Shown here: positions 8,142-17,635 of the stretch, piece after piece | Layout: every line of letters begins with the position of its first letter | How positions within the stretch are numbered: the first letter of the stretch is position 1 | Source of the DNA: Cyclobacteriaceae bacterium | GTDB taxonomy: Bacteria; Bacteroidota; Bacteroidia; Cytophagales; Cyclobacteriaceae | Direction of reading: 5' to 3' | NCBI GenBank assembly: GCA_026003355.1 | Contig: BPHC01000005.1 | Location: forward strand, 180,583 to 244,582 | DNA length: 64,000 nucleotides | Notes under the pieces: model-generated | Databases searched by the model: none | Told to the model about the DNA's origin: nothing | What the model saw: only the letters and a program-made list of their open reading frames with translations | Translations under genes and position numbers: made by a program

Positions 8142-9671
8142 ATGCGATATTTTGCCCTTTTGCTTCCGGTGTTTATCCTATGCTGTTCTTCCGAAAAAGA
8201 GCCAGCGAAGAAAACCTTTACCGAGCCCGTTTCGCATCTGTACGATTCAAACTTAAAGCCATTTTATCACGGTGTGGCCTCCGGTGACCCGCTTCCCGAT
8301 CGCGTCATCATCTGGACACGCGTTACACCCGATGACTCGCTGGATCGTATTGCCGTAAAATGGGAGATTTCTGATAACCCCGGCTTCAACACACTGGTGA
8401 AATGGGACACCACATCCACCACACCCCTTAAAGACTATACAGTAAAAGTTGATGTAAGCGGGCTGCAACCCGGCACTTTTTACTACTACCGCTTTCATGC
8501 GCTGAATACCACCTCGCTGGCAGGCCGCACCAAAACTGCGCCGGCCTCAGTAGCCGACAGCCTGAAATTTGCCGTGGTAAGCTGCAGCAACTGGGAATGG
8601 GGCTACTTTAATGCCTACGCCCGCATTGCCGAAAAAGAGCTCGATGCCGTAATTCACCTGGGCGATTATATTTATGAGTACGGTGTTGGGCGTTATGGCG
8701 ATACCACCATCGGAAGGATAAACATTCCCCGGCATGAAATCGTTAGCCTGAAAGACTACCGAACCCGCCATTCCCTGTACCGACTGGATGAAGGCCTGCG
8801 CGCCATGAGCGCTGTCCATCCGCTTATCGCCATCTGGGACGACCACGAGGTGGCAAACAACTCGTACACAGAAGGAGCCGAAAACCATCAGCCCGAAAAA
8901 GAAGGCGACTACGCAACCCGCAAAAATGCTGCCCGCCAGGCTTACTACGAATGGCTGCCCATACGTGAAGGGAAAACCCACTACCGTTCTTTTTCCTTTG
9001 GTGAGCTTGCTCATTTAATTATGCTGGATGAACGGCTGGAAGGGCGTGAGGCTCCTCCCGCAACACCCGAAGAAGCCAGCCGGCAGCGCTCCATGCTGGG
9101 TAACACCCAGTTAACCTGGCTGCTGGAAAACCTTAAAACTCCCGCACAATGGAAAATTATCGGCAACCAGGTTATTTTCTCCGATATTGACCTGCGGGCC
9201 GTATATCCCAATATGCCGCGCAACCTGGACGCCTGGGACGGTTATCTGAGCGAGAAACAGCTTATTAAAAAATTTATCCTGGATAATCAGATTAACAATA
9301 TTTTGTTTATTACAGGCGATACCCACGCAGCCTGGGGCATTGAAACAGCTACCGATGTGGCGCACACCTACAACTACCGGACCTCGGCCGGAGCCTTTGC
9401 GGTAGAATTTGGCACTACCAGTGTAACTTCAGCCAACGACAATGAATACCGGCCAACCGATTCGGTAAAGCGCATGGAACAAAAGCTGCTGGCAGCAAAC
9501 CCACATATCAAATACCTTAACGACCGCGACCACGGCTACCTGCTGCTTACCCTAACGCCGCAACAGGCAAAAGCCGAATATTTTGTTGTGGAAACCCTTC
9601 GGGAAATGGATGCACGCGAACGCAGGGATAAGGTGCTTACCGTACTGGCCGGAACAACCCGGCTGTTTTAA
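8142..9671 (+). CDS. PhoD-like alkaline phosphatase (exported, probably lipoprotein)
   Basis: About 509 residues. The N-terminus MRYFALLLPVFILCCSSEK has a lipoprotein-type signal with Cys at about 14-15. A fibronectin-like PhoD N domain follows (FYHGVASGDPLPDRVIIWTRV). The metallophosphatase core has GDYIYEYG, WDDHEVANN, GNQVIFSD and GDTHAAWG, which hold the metal-binding Asp, Asn and His residues of PhoD enzymes. The family removes phosphate from mono- and diesters in the periplasm or at the surface. ATG 8142 is used; an in-frame TTG 12 nt earlier adds nothing to the signal. It is monocistronic. The upstream gap (7917-8141) contains only the inverted repeat ACCGAT/ATCGGT and no gene. Confidence 0.92.
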   Translation: MRYFALLLPVFILCCSSEKEPAKKTFTEPVSHLYDSNLKPFYHGVASGDPLPDRVIIWTRVTPDDSLDRIAVKWEISDNPGFNTLVKWDTTSTTPLKDYTVKVDVSGLQPGTFYYYRFHALNTTSLAGRTKTAPASVADSLKFAVVSCSNWEWGYFNAYARIAEKELDAVIHLGDYIYEYGVGRYGDTTIGRINIPRHEIVSLKDYRTRHSLYRLDEGLRAMSAVHPLIAIWDDHEVANNSYTEGAENHQPEKEGDYATRKNAARQAYYEWLPIREGKTHYRSFSFGELAHLIMLDERLEGREAPPATPEEASRQRSMLGNTQLTWLLENLKTPAQWKIIGNQVIFSDIDLRAVYPNMPRNLDAWDGYLSEKQLIKKFILDNQINNILFITGDTHAAWGIETATDVAHTYNYRTSAGAFAVEFGTTSVTSANDNEYRPTDSVKRMEQKLLAANPHIKYLNDRDHGYLLLTLTPQQAKAEYFVVETLREMDARERRDKVLTVLAGTTRLF

Positions 9672-9781
9672 CATGCCAATTTCCTGCCCCGATTGGGCAA
9701 CCAGGCCCTCTTGCAGCTAAACTTTTTTCAATAGTTGCTTAATTGCTTTTCATTGCACCTGCTGTTTTGTAAGTTTCAACC

Positions 9782-12478
9782 ATGCCAGAAACCCCAAAGC
9801 TTTTTCTGCTCGATGCCATGGCGCTAATTTATCGCGCCCACTTTGCCTTTACAAAAACCCCACGCATAAACTCAAAAGGCATTAACACATCTGTACCGTT
9901 TGGTTTTACCAATACCCTGCTGGAGGTCTTGCAAAAACAAAAGCCCACACACATTGGCGTGGCTTTCGATACTTCAGCGCCCACTTTTCGCGATGAACTG
10001 TTTACAGCCTACAAAGCCACCCGCCAGGAAACACCCGAAGATATCCGCTACGGCTTACCTAAGGTAAAGGAAATTCTGCGCGGCTTTAACATTCCTGTTC
10101 TGGAACTGGACGGATACGAAGCCGATGACATAATAGGAACCCTGGCACGCCAGGCCGAACAACAGGGTTTTGATGTTTTTATGATGACACCCGACAAAGA
10201 CTTTGGTCAGCTGGTTACCAATAAGATAAAACTTTACAAGCCTGCCTACATGGGCAATGCCGTAGATATTATGGGCCCTGCTGAAGTTTGCGAAAAATGG
10301 GACATCAGCCATGTTGATCAGGTTACCGATATGCTTGGGCTGCAGGGCGACACCTCGGATAACATTCCCGGTGTACCCGGCATTGGCCCCAAAACGGCCG
10401 CCGCACTTATACGCCGGTACGGATCAATAGAAAACATACTGCAACACGTTGATGAACTGAAGGGCAAACAAAAGGAGTTGCTGAAACAATATGGCGAACA
10501 GGCCCTGCTCAGCAAGAAACTTGCCACCATTATAACCAACGTGCCCATAACCTTTCGGGCAGATGAACTGAAATACACCGGGCCGGATGAGTCGGTACTT
10601 CGGCCGCTGTTTCAGGAGCTGGAGTTTCGGTCTGTTGCCAGCCGCCTTTTTGCCGATGAAAAGCCCCAGGTTACAACACGGGCCACGCAACTTTCTATGT
10701 TTTCTTCGGGCACTACCGAAGAAAAACCCCTGGCAGATTTAAAAACAGATGCCCACACGCCAGCCGGTACAGTTGTAAGGCCTGTACAACTTGAGCAGGT
10801 AACGAATGCGCAGAAACTGCTTGCCGAACTTTCGGGCAAAGACCACTATGCCGTTGAAGTAATGAACGGTAAAGACGATGAGCCGGTTATTTTCGTAGCA
10901 ACCTCGCCCGATAAGGGCTATTGTTTTGTTCCGCAGTCGGCAAATGATTTACAGGCTCTGGCGCCTTTTTTCACTTCGCCTGGCATTGTAAAAACCGGCC
11001 ACAACCTCAAGGCATCCATGCTGAATCTTAAATATGCCGGTGTTCCGGTTACGGATCCGTTATTCGATACCCTCATTGCCCACTACCTCATTGAGCCCGA
11101 AACCGCGCACGATCTGCAAACACTGGCCAGGCATTACCTTAACCGGGACTTTCCGGAAAATGCTTCCGAATATGAACAGGCAGTCCAGCGGATAAGTATG
11201 GCACTGGAGCTTAAAACCGCGCTGGAACGCGAACTTCAGGAGCGCAGGCAGTTGTCGCTGTTAAACGAAGTGGAGCTGCCCCTTATAGAAGTTTTGGCTT
11301 CGATGGAATACGAAGGCGTAAACCTGGACACCGAAGTACTGGCGGCCTTATCGGATGAACTGAAACAGGCCAGCGAAAAGGTGCAGGAAGAAATTTTTAA
11401 CCTGGCCGGCGAAACCTTTAACATCAACTCTCCGAAACAACTGGGCGACATACTGTTTGAGAAACTCAAGCTGGGAAACAAACCCAAAAAAACCAAAACC
11501 GGGCAGTATGCCACCGGCGAAGATGTGCTGCTCAAACTCATACAGGAGCATCCTATTATACGTAAGATTCTGGATTACCGCGAGTATGAGAAACTTCGTT
11601 CCACTTATGTGGATGCGCTGCCCAGACTGATAAGCCCGCGCGACGGGCGCATTCATACCGATTACCGCCAGGCTGTTGCAGCCACCGGCAGGCTAAGCTC
11701 AAACAACCCCAACCTGCAAAACATCCCCATCCGTACCGAAAAAGGAAGGCAGATACGCAAAGCCTTTATCCCGCGCAGCGATGAATATCTTTTCATGTCG
11801 GCCGACTACTCACAAATTGAATTGCGCATAGCAGCCTCTTTCGCGCACGATGAGACCATGATTGAAGCCTTTAAAAACAAACGCGATATACATGCCACCA
11901 CTGCCGCACGGGTTTTTAAAGTGCCGCTTGACCAGGTAACTGCCGATATGCGGCGCAAAGCCAAAGAGGTTAACTTTGGTATATTGTACGGCAGCACGGC
12001 TTTTGGACTTGCCCAAAACTTAAACATACCGCGTTCGGAAGCCAGCGAGATTATAGAGGCTTATTTCCGCGAATTTCCGGCCATTAAAAAATATATAGAC
12101 CGCACCATTCAGCAGGCGCGTGAAAAAGAATATGTGGAAACCATTTTAGGACGCAGGCGCTACCTGCGCGACATCAATTCGCGCAACATTGCCACGCGTG
12201 GTTTTGCTGAACGCAACGCCATAAATGCGCCCATTCAGGGCAGTGCTGCCGATATTATTAAAATTGCCATGGTGCGCATTCACCGCTGGCTTACCGAAAA
12301 CAATCTTAAAACACGGATGATTCTGCAGGTGCATGATGAACTGGTTTTTGACGTGCATAAAACTGAAGTTGAACAGGTAAAAGAAAATGTTGTGCACCTG
12401 ATGAAAACCGCTGCCGAGCTGGAAGTGCCCATGGAAGTAGAAGTAGGTATTGGGAAAAACTGGCTGGAAGCCCACTAA
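9782..12478 (+). CDS. polA: DNA polymerase I, with degenerate proofreading domain
   Basis: 898 residues. The 5'-nuclease/flap domain (about 1-290) shows EADDIIGTLARQ, MTPDKDFGQLV and LQGDTSDNIPGVPGIGPKTA. The polymerase domain (about 490-898) shows motif A DYSQIELR (about 674), motif B RRKAKEVNFGILYG (about 723) and motif C VHDELVFDV (about 849). Between them the 3'-5' exonuclease fold is still recognisable (GHNLKASML, DPLFDTLIAHYL). However, the metal-binding acids of Klenow are absent: the DTE region reads EVM, the LKYD site reads LKAS, and the EDAD helix reads RISMA. It is therefore probably a non-proofreading Pol I, as in Taq. It fills gaps after Okazaki-fragment RNA removal and excision repair. 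A TAAGTTTC element ends 4 nt before the ATG. Confidence 0.97.
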   Translation: MPETPKLFLLDAMALIYRAHFAFTKTPRINSKGINTSVPFGFTNTLLEVLQKQKPTHIGVAFDTSAPTFRDELFTAYKATRQETPEDIRYGLPKVKEILRGFNIPVLELDGYEADDIIGTLARQAEQQGFDVFMMTPDKDFGQLVTNKIKLYKPAYMGNAVDIMGPAEVCEKWDISHVDQVTDMLGLQGDTSDNIPGVPGIGPKTAAALIRRYGSIENILQHVDELKGKQKELLKQYGEQALLSKKLATIITNVPITFRADELKYTGPDESVLRPLFQELEFRSVASRLFADEKPQVTTRATQLSMFSSGTTEEKPLADLKTDAHTPAGTVVRPVQLEQVTNAQKLLAELSGKDHYAVEVMNGKDDEPVIFVATSPDKGYCFVPQSANDLQALAPFFTSPGIVKTGHNLKASMLNLKYAGVPVTDPLFDTLIAHYLIEPETAHDLQTLARHYLNRDFPENASEYEQAVQRISMALELKTALERELQERRQLSLLNEVELPLIEVLASMEYEGVNLDTEVLAALSDELKQASEKVQEEIFNLAGETFNINSPKQLGDILFEKLKLGNKPKKTKTGQYATGEDVLLKLIQEHPIIRKILDYREYEKLRSTYVDALPRLISPRDGRIHTDYRQAVAATGRLSSNNPNLQNIPIRTEKGRQIRKAFIPRSDEYLFMSADYSQIELRIAASFAHDETMIEAFKNKRDIHATTAARVFKVPLDQVTADMRRKAKEVNFGILYGSTAFGLAQNLNIPRSEASEIIEAYFREFPAIKKYIDRTIQQAREKEYVETILGRRRYLRDINSRNIATRGFAERNAINAPIQGSAADIIKIAMVRIHRWLTENNLKTRMILQVHDELVFDVHKTEVEQVKENVVHLMKTAAELEVPMEVEVGIGKNWLEAH

Positions 12479-12571
12479 GGCCGGCAACGTAACCAGAGGT
12501 AATCTTCCATTCTTTTAACTGGCTGAATGGCAATTATTGGTTGAACTTAGTTGAACTCAGAATGCATTAAT

Positions 12572-13531
12572 ATGATAACCCGCGAAACCCTGGAGCAGGC
12601 ACACGACCGCATAAGACCCTACATTCATCGTACCCCCATACTTACCTCAACCGGCCTGGACGAATTATCAGGCTGTTCGTTGTATTTCAAGTGCGAGAAT
12701 TTTCAGAAAATTGGTGCCTTCAAGGCACGCGGTGCCTTAAATGCCGTACTTTCCCTTTCGGCCGAACAGCGTGCAAAGGGCATTGCCACCCACTCATCTG
12801 GCAACCATGCGCAGGCTGTTGCGCGTGCCGCCAGAATGGTGGGCGTGCCGGCTTTTATTGTTATGCCCAAAAATGCTCCCGAAATAAAGAAAACGGGAGT
12901 GCGCGCATATGGCGGCCAGATTTTTGAATGCGAACCCACCACCGAAGCCCGCGAGCGCATGCTGGATGACGTGTTGAAACAAACCGGAGCAGCACTGGTG
13001 CATCCGTTTAACGACTATGCCGTAATTGCCGGACAGGGTACTGCCGCCAAAGAATTGATAGAAGATGCGGGCGTTAAGCTGGATGTTATCCTTACACCCG
13101 TTGGAGGGGGCGGCCTGCTAAGCGGCACCTTGCTGGCTGTTAAGTTCTTCTCGCCCGGAACGGAAGTAGTGGCCGGAGAGCCGGAAGGTTCAGACGATGC
13201 CTGGCGATCACTGCAAAGCGGAAAAATAGAACCGGCCCAGTCGCAGACCATTGCCGACGGCCTGCTTACCTCGCTGGGCGATAAAACCTTTCCGATTATC
13301 CGCGATCATGTAAAGGAAATTATAACGGTTACCGATGCCGAAATTGTGGAGGCCATGCGCCTTATATGGGAACGCATGAAAATTATTATTGAGCCTTCCT
13401 GTGCGGTACCCTTTGCGACCGTGTTAAAAGCAAAAGAAAAATTTGCTGGTAAAAAAGTAGGCATTATCCTTTCCGGCGGCAATGTGGATTTGGAAAGAGC
13501 ATGTAAACTAATGACCCGGCAGATCCCATAG
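12572..13531 (+). CDS. PLP-dependent threonine/serine dehydratase
   Basis: 319 residues of fold-type II PLP enzyme. The PLP lysine is in FKARGA (Lys51). The substrate loop is HSSGNHAQ. The phosphate-binding glycine loop VGGGGLLSG is at about 177-185, and LSGGNVDL is near the end. It has no C-terminal ACT domain, so it resembles catabolic threonine dehydratase or serine racemase rather than IlvA-type feedback-inhibited enzymes. It deaminates threonine to 2-oxobutanoate and/or serine to pyruvate. ATG 12572 is chosen over the longer TTG 12551 start. Just upstream is a tandem 10-bp direct repeat, TTGAACTTAG then TTGAACTCAG (12541-12560). Confidence 0.9.
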   Translation: MITRETLEQAHDRIRPYIHRTPILTSTGLDELSGCSLYFKCENFQKIGAFKARGALNAVLSLSAEQRAKGIATHSSGNHAQAVARAARMVGVPAFIVMPKNAPEIKKTGVRAYGGQIFECEPTTEARERMLDDVLKQTGAALVHPFNDYAVIAGQGTAAKELIEDAGVKLDVILTPVGGGGLLSGTLLAVKFFSPGTEVVAGEPEGSDDAWRSLQSGKIEPAQSQTIADGLLTSLGDKTFPIIRDHVKEIITVTDAEIVEAMRLIWERMKIIIEPSCAVPFATVLKAKEKFAGKKVGIILSGGNVDLERACKLMTRQIP

Positions 13532-13541
13532 TGCGATTATT

Positions 13542-15752
13542 TTAGTTTGAGTTCTTTTTGAACTGATCGAACCGCGATTCGGTGGGCCGCCTGGGAAACA
13601 CATTGTCGCCCTCGTTAATATCGGCCGTTTCTTTGTGGGGGTCAATAAGCACGCGCGCCACTTCCTTTTCTTTAACAAACACCTTGGTAACCTCGTTTTC
13701 GTTGGTGCGCCATATTTCGGCTGGTATTCGTTCAATTTCTTTGGTGCCGTCGCGGTAAGTCCACTCAATAATAACAGGCATAACCAGTCCGCCCCGGTTG
13801 CTTAGCTTTACTTCGTAAATGTTTTTGTTTTGCAGCCTGTTTAAAATGGCCTTGTCATCCAGCCGGTTTCTGAATTCACCGTAAGCCTGTTCATCGGAGG
13901 GCAGCACGGTAAGGGGTTGTGGGCCTGAGGTGAAATCTTTGTTGCCCTCATCGCCCGCCACACGGGTTTTGCGGGCAGATATGGATTTTTCGGGTGCGGG
14001 CCTGTCAGTACGCAGGCGGTACCATTTTACTTCATCGACCGAAATATCCACGTGGTCGGTGGTGTAGAACCATCCGCGCCAGAACCAGTCCAGGTCAACA
14101 GCCGAAGCATCTTCCATGGTGCGGAAGAAGTCGGCCGGCATGGGATGTTTAAAAGCCCAGCGGGTGGCATATTCTTTAAATGCCCTGTCGAAAAGTTCTT
14201 TACCCATTACCGTTTCGCGGAGAATGTAGAGAGCGGTTGCCGCCTTCTGATATTGTTCGGCACCAAACTCAATAACCTGTTCGGAGTTGGTCATCAGGGG
14301 TCGTTGCAGGCTTTTATCGCCCTTCATGTAATCTACCAGGTTTTCCGGTTTACCGCGGGTCCAGTTAATTTCGGGGTATCGTTCCAGTTCGGTTAACAGT
14401 TGCACAAAGCTGTTTATGCCTTCGTCCATCCATGTCCATTGCCGCTCATCGTTATTGATAATCATAGGGAAGAAGTTGTGCCCTACTTCATGAACAATAA
14501 CGCCTATCATGCGCATGCGGGTGGTTTCGGAATAGGTACCGTCTTTGTTGGGCCGGCCGAAGTTAAAGCATATCATGGGGTATTCCATTCCAATGGAAGC
14601 GGCATGTACCGAGATGGCCACCGGGTAGGGGTAGTCTATGGTCATGCGCGAATACACTTCGAGGGTATTTTTTACTGCACGGGTGGATTCTCTTTCCCAC
14701 AGGGGATTACCCTCTTTGGGATAAAACGACATGGCCAGGGGTGTTTTGTCTCCGATTTTTACGGCCATGGCGTCCCAGATAAACTTGCGCGAAGCGGCAA
14801 AGGCAAAGTCGCGCACATTTTCGGCTGCAAACTCCCAGGTTTTCTTTTCGCGCGAGCGGCTTTTTTCTTTTTGCATGGCCTCGGCCTGGGTAACAATGAA
14901 CACGGGCTTATCGAAAGTAGTTTTTGCCCGTTCCAGGCGTTCGAGCTCGGTTTTGCTTAACACCTGTTCGGCATTTTGCAGCGTGCCGGTGGCGGCCACA
15001 ATATGGTCGGCCGGAAGGGTTATGCGCACCCGGTAGTTGCCAAAGGGCAGGGCAAACTCGCCCCGGCCCAGGAATTGTTTGTTTTGCCAGCCGTTCACAT
15101 CATCGAACACGCACATGCGCGGAAACCACTGGGCAATGGTGTACACATAGTTACCGTCATCAGGGAAGTATTCCAGGCCGCTGCGTTGTCTGTCTATCAT
15201 GCGATCACCGATTTTATAAGTCCAGGCCACATGCAGCACGAACTTTTCACCTGACTTCAGCGGGGCGGGCAGATCTACGCGCATCATGGTGTAGTTAATG
15301 GTATGGGGCATGGGCCTGCCCTGGGCATCGGTAACCGAAAGAATTTTATGTCCGCCATCAAAATCTGTCAGGTTCAGTTCTTCGGCCAGGGTTTTTGTGT
15401 CGCTGGAGTCGCGCACCTGGGTTACAGCGGTTTTGGCGGTGAGGTTGTCTTTAGCCAGGATATTCTGGTCCAACTGCAGCCACAGGTAGGTAAGGGTCTC
15501 CGGGCTGTTGTTGAAATAGGTAATGGTTTCCTTTCCGGTAAGGGTTTGATTGTCGTCATTCAGTTCTGCCTCAATAAAATAGTCGGCCCTTTGCTGCCAG
15601 TACCGCGGACCGGGTGCGCCCGAGCCGGTACGGTATTCGTTGGGCGTGGGCAGCAGATAATCCAGCTGCTCGAATTTGCCCTGCCATTTTTTATCCTGGG
15701 CCGGGGCAACCATACAGCCCGCAATCATTAATACAAGGAATAACTTTCTCAT
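13542..15752 (-). CDS. M1-family metallopeptidase (exported)
   Basis: 736 residues with a signal peptide (MRKLFLVLMIAGCMVAPAQ). The gluzincin zinc site is HEVGHN near residue 420, with the third ligand Glu in WTWMDEG about 18 residues later. GMEYPM upstream matches the GxMEN-type exopeptidase motif of M1 aminopeptidases. The C-terminal third (about 500-736) is a Bacteroidota-type extension (FFRTMEDASAVDLDWFWRGWFY) rather than the ERAP-like helical domain. It probably trims peptides in the periplasm or outside the cell. Its ATG overlaps the stop of the HupE-like gene by 4 nt (ATGA), so the two are translationally coupled. Confidence 0.92.
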   Translation of the reverse strand: MRKLFLVLMIAGCMVAPAQDKKWQGKFEQLDYLLPTPNEYRTGSGAPGPRYWQQRADYFIEAELNDDNQTLTGKETITYFNNSPETLTYLWLQLDQNILAKDNLTAKTAVTQVRDSSDTKTLAEELNLTDFDGGHKILSVTDAQGRPMPHTINYTMMRVDLPAPLKSGEKFVLHVAWTYKIGDRMIDRQRSGLEYFPDDGNYVYTIAQWFPRMCVFDDVNGWQNKQFLGRGEFALPFGNYRVRITLPADHIVAATGTLQNAEQVLSKTELERLERAKTTFDKPVFIVTQAEAMQKEKSRSREKKTWEFAAENVRDFAFAASRKFIWDAMAVKIGDKTPLAMSFYPKEGNPLWERESTRAVKNTLEVYSRMTIDYPYPVAISVHAASIGMEYPMICFNFGRPNKDGTYSETTRMRMIGVIVHEVGHNFFPMIINNDERQWTWMDEGINSFVQLLTELERYPEINWTRGKPENLVDYMKGDKSLQRPLMTNSEQVIEFGAEQYQKAATALYILRETVMGKELFDRAFKEYATRWAFKHPMPADFFRTMEDASAVDLDWFWRGWFYTTDHVDISVDEVKWYRLRTDRPAPEKSISARKTRVAGDEGNKDFTSGPQPLTVLPSDEQAYGEFRNRLDDKAILNRLQNKNIYEVKLSNRGGLVMPVIIEWTYRDGTKEIERIPAEIWRTNENEVTKVFVKEKEVARVLIDPHKETADINEGDNVFPRRPTESRFDQFKKNSN

Positions 15753-16348
15753 ATCAGGGTACTTAGCTTTTCGTTTATCAGCACCAGCGCCATGCCGGCT
15801 ATAACAGAAGAGATTACCAGCCGCCAGTCTCTTCGGTTTGTGTTGAACAAATCAATGCATAGAAAGGCAATGGTAAGGAAAACGGCAACAATTATTATTT
15901 GTCCTGCTTCCAACCCCAGGTTAAAGGCAAAAAGCTGCACCACAATGCTGCGGTCTTTACCCAAAATGGTACGCAGGTAATTTGAAAACCCCATGCCATG
16001 GATAAGACCGAAAAATGCGGCATACAGGTAATTAAGCTGAATGGCGCTGCCCGAAAAAGCCTTTCCTTCTTTCTTTACAAACAGATTGGAAACTGCGGTT
16101 ATGAAAATGGTTACGGGTATGAGCAACTCAACCCATTCTGCTGAAAAATGGATTAACTCAAGCGTGGCCAGGGCCAGTGTTACGGAATGACCTAAGGTGA
16201 AAGCCGTAACAAGAATAAGCACGCGCTTCCAGTCGCGCCAATGGTATAGGGCGCACAGGGCAATAACGAACAGAATATGATCGTAGCCGTTCTTAACATC
16301 GAGAATGTGGTCTTTGCCAAGTGCAAAATACAGAGCAAACTCACTCAT
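15749..16348 (-). CDS. HupE/UreJ-like membrane protein
   Basis: 199 residues with about six hydrophobic helices. The start (HILDVKNGYDHILFVIALCALY) and the GHSVTLALATL and AAFFGLIHGMGFSNYLR segments carry the His/Asp pattern of HupE/UreJ-2 family proteins. Those are linked to nickel or other metal transport, but no hydrogenase or urease gene is in view. The substrate is therefore open. It is co-transcribed with the M1 peptidase (4-nt overlap) and divergent from a DUF6702 gene across 184 nt. The trio suggests a shared envelope function (inference). Confidence 0.85.
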   Translation of the reverse strand: MSEFALYFALGKDHILDVKNGYDHILFVIALCALYHWRDWKRVLILVTAFTLGHSVTLALATLELIHFSAEWVELLIPVTIFITAVSNLFVKKEGKAFSGSAIQLNYLYAAFFGLIHGMGFSNYLRTILGKDRSIVVQLFAFNLGLEAGQIIIVAVFLTIAFLCIDLFNTNRRDWRLVISSVIAGMALVLINEKLSTLI

Positions 16349-16532
16349 TCAACAGCTTTTGGTTTTGGCTGGTAAGGCGTTTCAGAATGCGGGGCAAAAT
16401 AAGCGAATATTTCTTTTGCCCTGATTTTTCTGTTTGGATTGTATTACAGTCGTGACGGCCCGGAGGCGACCACAGGAGTTGCCCTGTGCCTGTGCATTCA
16501 TTTATTATTTTTAGCTGATATTTATCCTGCGT

Positions 16533-17018
16533 ATGTTGTGGTTGCTTTGGATTAGCTGGATTAGCTGGCACCCCATTCATGTTTCGGTTACTGATATGGT
16601 ATATGATGAACAGGAGCGGGAGCTGGAAATTACCATGCGGTTGTTTACTGACGACCTGGAGCTATCGGTAAGAAATGTACTGAATGAACCTGAACTGGAC
16701 TTGTTAAATCCGGGCAGAGGGCGAACCACTGCCGGCCTGGTTAAAGATTACATAATGAAGCGCTTTTCGCTTACCCTTGATGGCCGGCCTTTATCGTTGC
16801 GTTTTTTGGGTATGGAGCAGGAAGCCGAGGTCGTGGTATGCTACATCCAGGCCCGGGATATAAAACGCTGGCGTGCCATTGAAGTTGTTAACACCGTTAT
16901 TATGGAAACCTATGACGACCAGTCGAACCTGGTGCACCTCACCGTACAGGGTACTGTGCGCAGCCACCGGCTTACGCCAAAACAACAGAAGGGTACGTTC
17001 CTGAGATCGGCCTTTTAA
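16533..17018 (+). CDS. DUF6702 family protein
   Basis: 161 residues. The short hydrophobic start (MLWLLWISWISWHPIHVSVT) is probably an uncleaved signal or anchor. It is followed by beta-rich sequence with FTDDLELSVRN, LTLDGRPLSLRFLGMEQE and VHLTVQGTVRSHRLTPKQ. The HPIHVSVT...ITMRLFTDDLE pattern is typical of DUF6702, a Bacteroidota family of unknown function. It is divergent from the HupE-like/M1 pair. Its 3' end overlaps the convergent LysE-like gene by 4 nt. Confidence 0.75.
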   Translation: MLWLLWISWISWHPIHVSVTDMVYDEQERELEITMRLFTDDLELSVRNVLNEPELDLLNPGRGRTTAGLVKDYIMKRFSLTLDGRPLSLRFLGMEQEAEVVVCYIQARDIKRWRAIEVVNTVIMETYDDQSNLVHLTVQGTVRSHRLTPKQQKGTFLRSAF

Positions 17019-17635
17019 GGCTCAAACCAAAACCTGAAAAGCGAATAGAGCCCCAAACCAATAAGCACTATGCCCGGTACCAGCCGTATGGCCGACTTCG
17101 GTTGATAGGCTTTTACCATGCGTCTGGCCATATAAGCCGCCGAAATAAGCAGCACAAAAGCGCCCAGCGTTAAGCCCGACAGATAGCTGTGCAGCTGGGC
17201 GGGGGTGTTCAGTACAATCCATCCGTGCCCCTTTAAATAAGCCGTTACGGCAATCCAGTAGGGCAGAATAAGGGGGTTAAGGATGCTGTACACTATACCC
17301 CGCCTGAAGCCGCTTTTTTGTATACGCCCGGCCAGGCCGGTGGTGCGCCCGGAGGTATAAAGGTTTATGACCCCGATAACCACCATTACCACTCCGCCAA
17401 TAAGCAACAGGTTGTTTCGCACAGCGGGCGAAGCGGTTACCCATTGCTCAAACTGAATGGCTATCCAGGCATAGGGATATTCAATGCAGGCTGCAGCTGC
17501 GGCAAACCTCCATGCGGCGGGCATGCGGTGCTCCAGTCCCAGCTGTACAGCAGTAAGGTTAATGGTGCCGGGAGGTACCGAGCCCACAAAGCTGAAGGCA
17601 AAAGCCAGTGAAAATGCCGTTATGGCCTCCATCAT
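17015..17635 (-). CDS. LysE-family amino-acid/metabolite exporter
   Basis: About 206 residues with six hydrophobic helices. The family N-terminus FSFVGSVPPGTINLTAVQLGL and the central NPLILPYWIAV are seen; both are hallmarks of LysE/RhtB translocators. The substrate cannot be inferred. The start is ATG 17635 (TGATG junction with the upstream ATP-grasp stop) or GTG 17638. This makes it the last gene of the run beginning at 21520 and translationally coupled to the ATP-grasp gene, a hint that it exports a product of that ligase (inference only). Confidence 0.87.
   Translation of the reverse strand: MMEAITAFSLAFAFSFVGSVPPGTINLTAVQLGLEHRMPAAWRFAAAAACIEYPYAWIAIQFEQWVTASPAVRNNLLLIGGVVMVVIGVINLYTSGRTTGLAGRIQKSGFRRGIVYSILNPLILPYWIAVTAYLKGHGWIVLNTPAQLHSYLSGLTLGAFVLLISAAYMARRMVKAYQPKSAIRLVPGIVLIGLGLYSLFRFWFEP

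Noticed and set aside
14400..14960. 186-codon plus-strand frame opposite the M1 peptidase
   Set aside because: It covers the HExxH region of the real gene on the other strand; no independent evidence.
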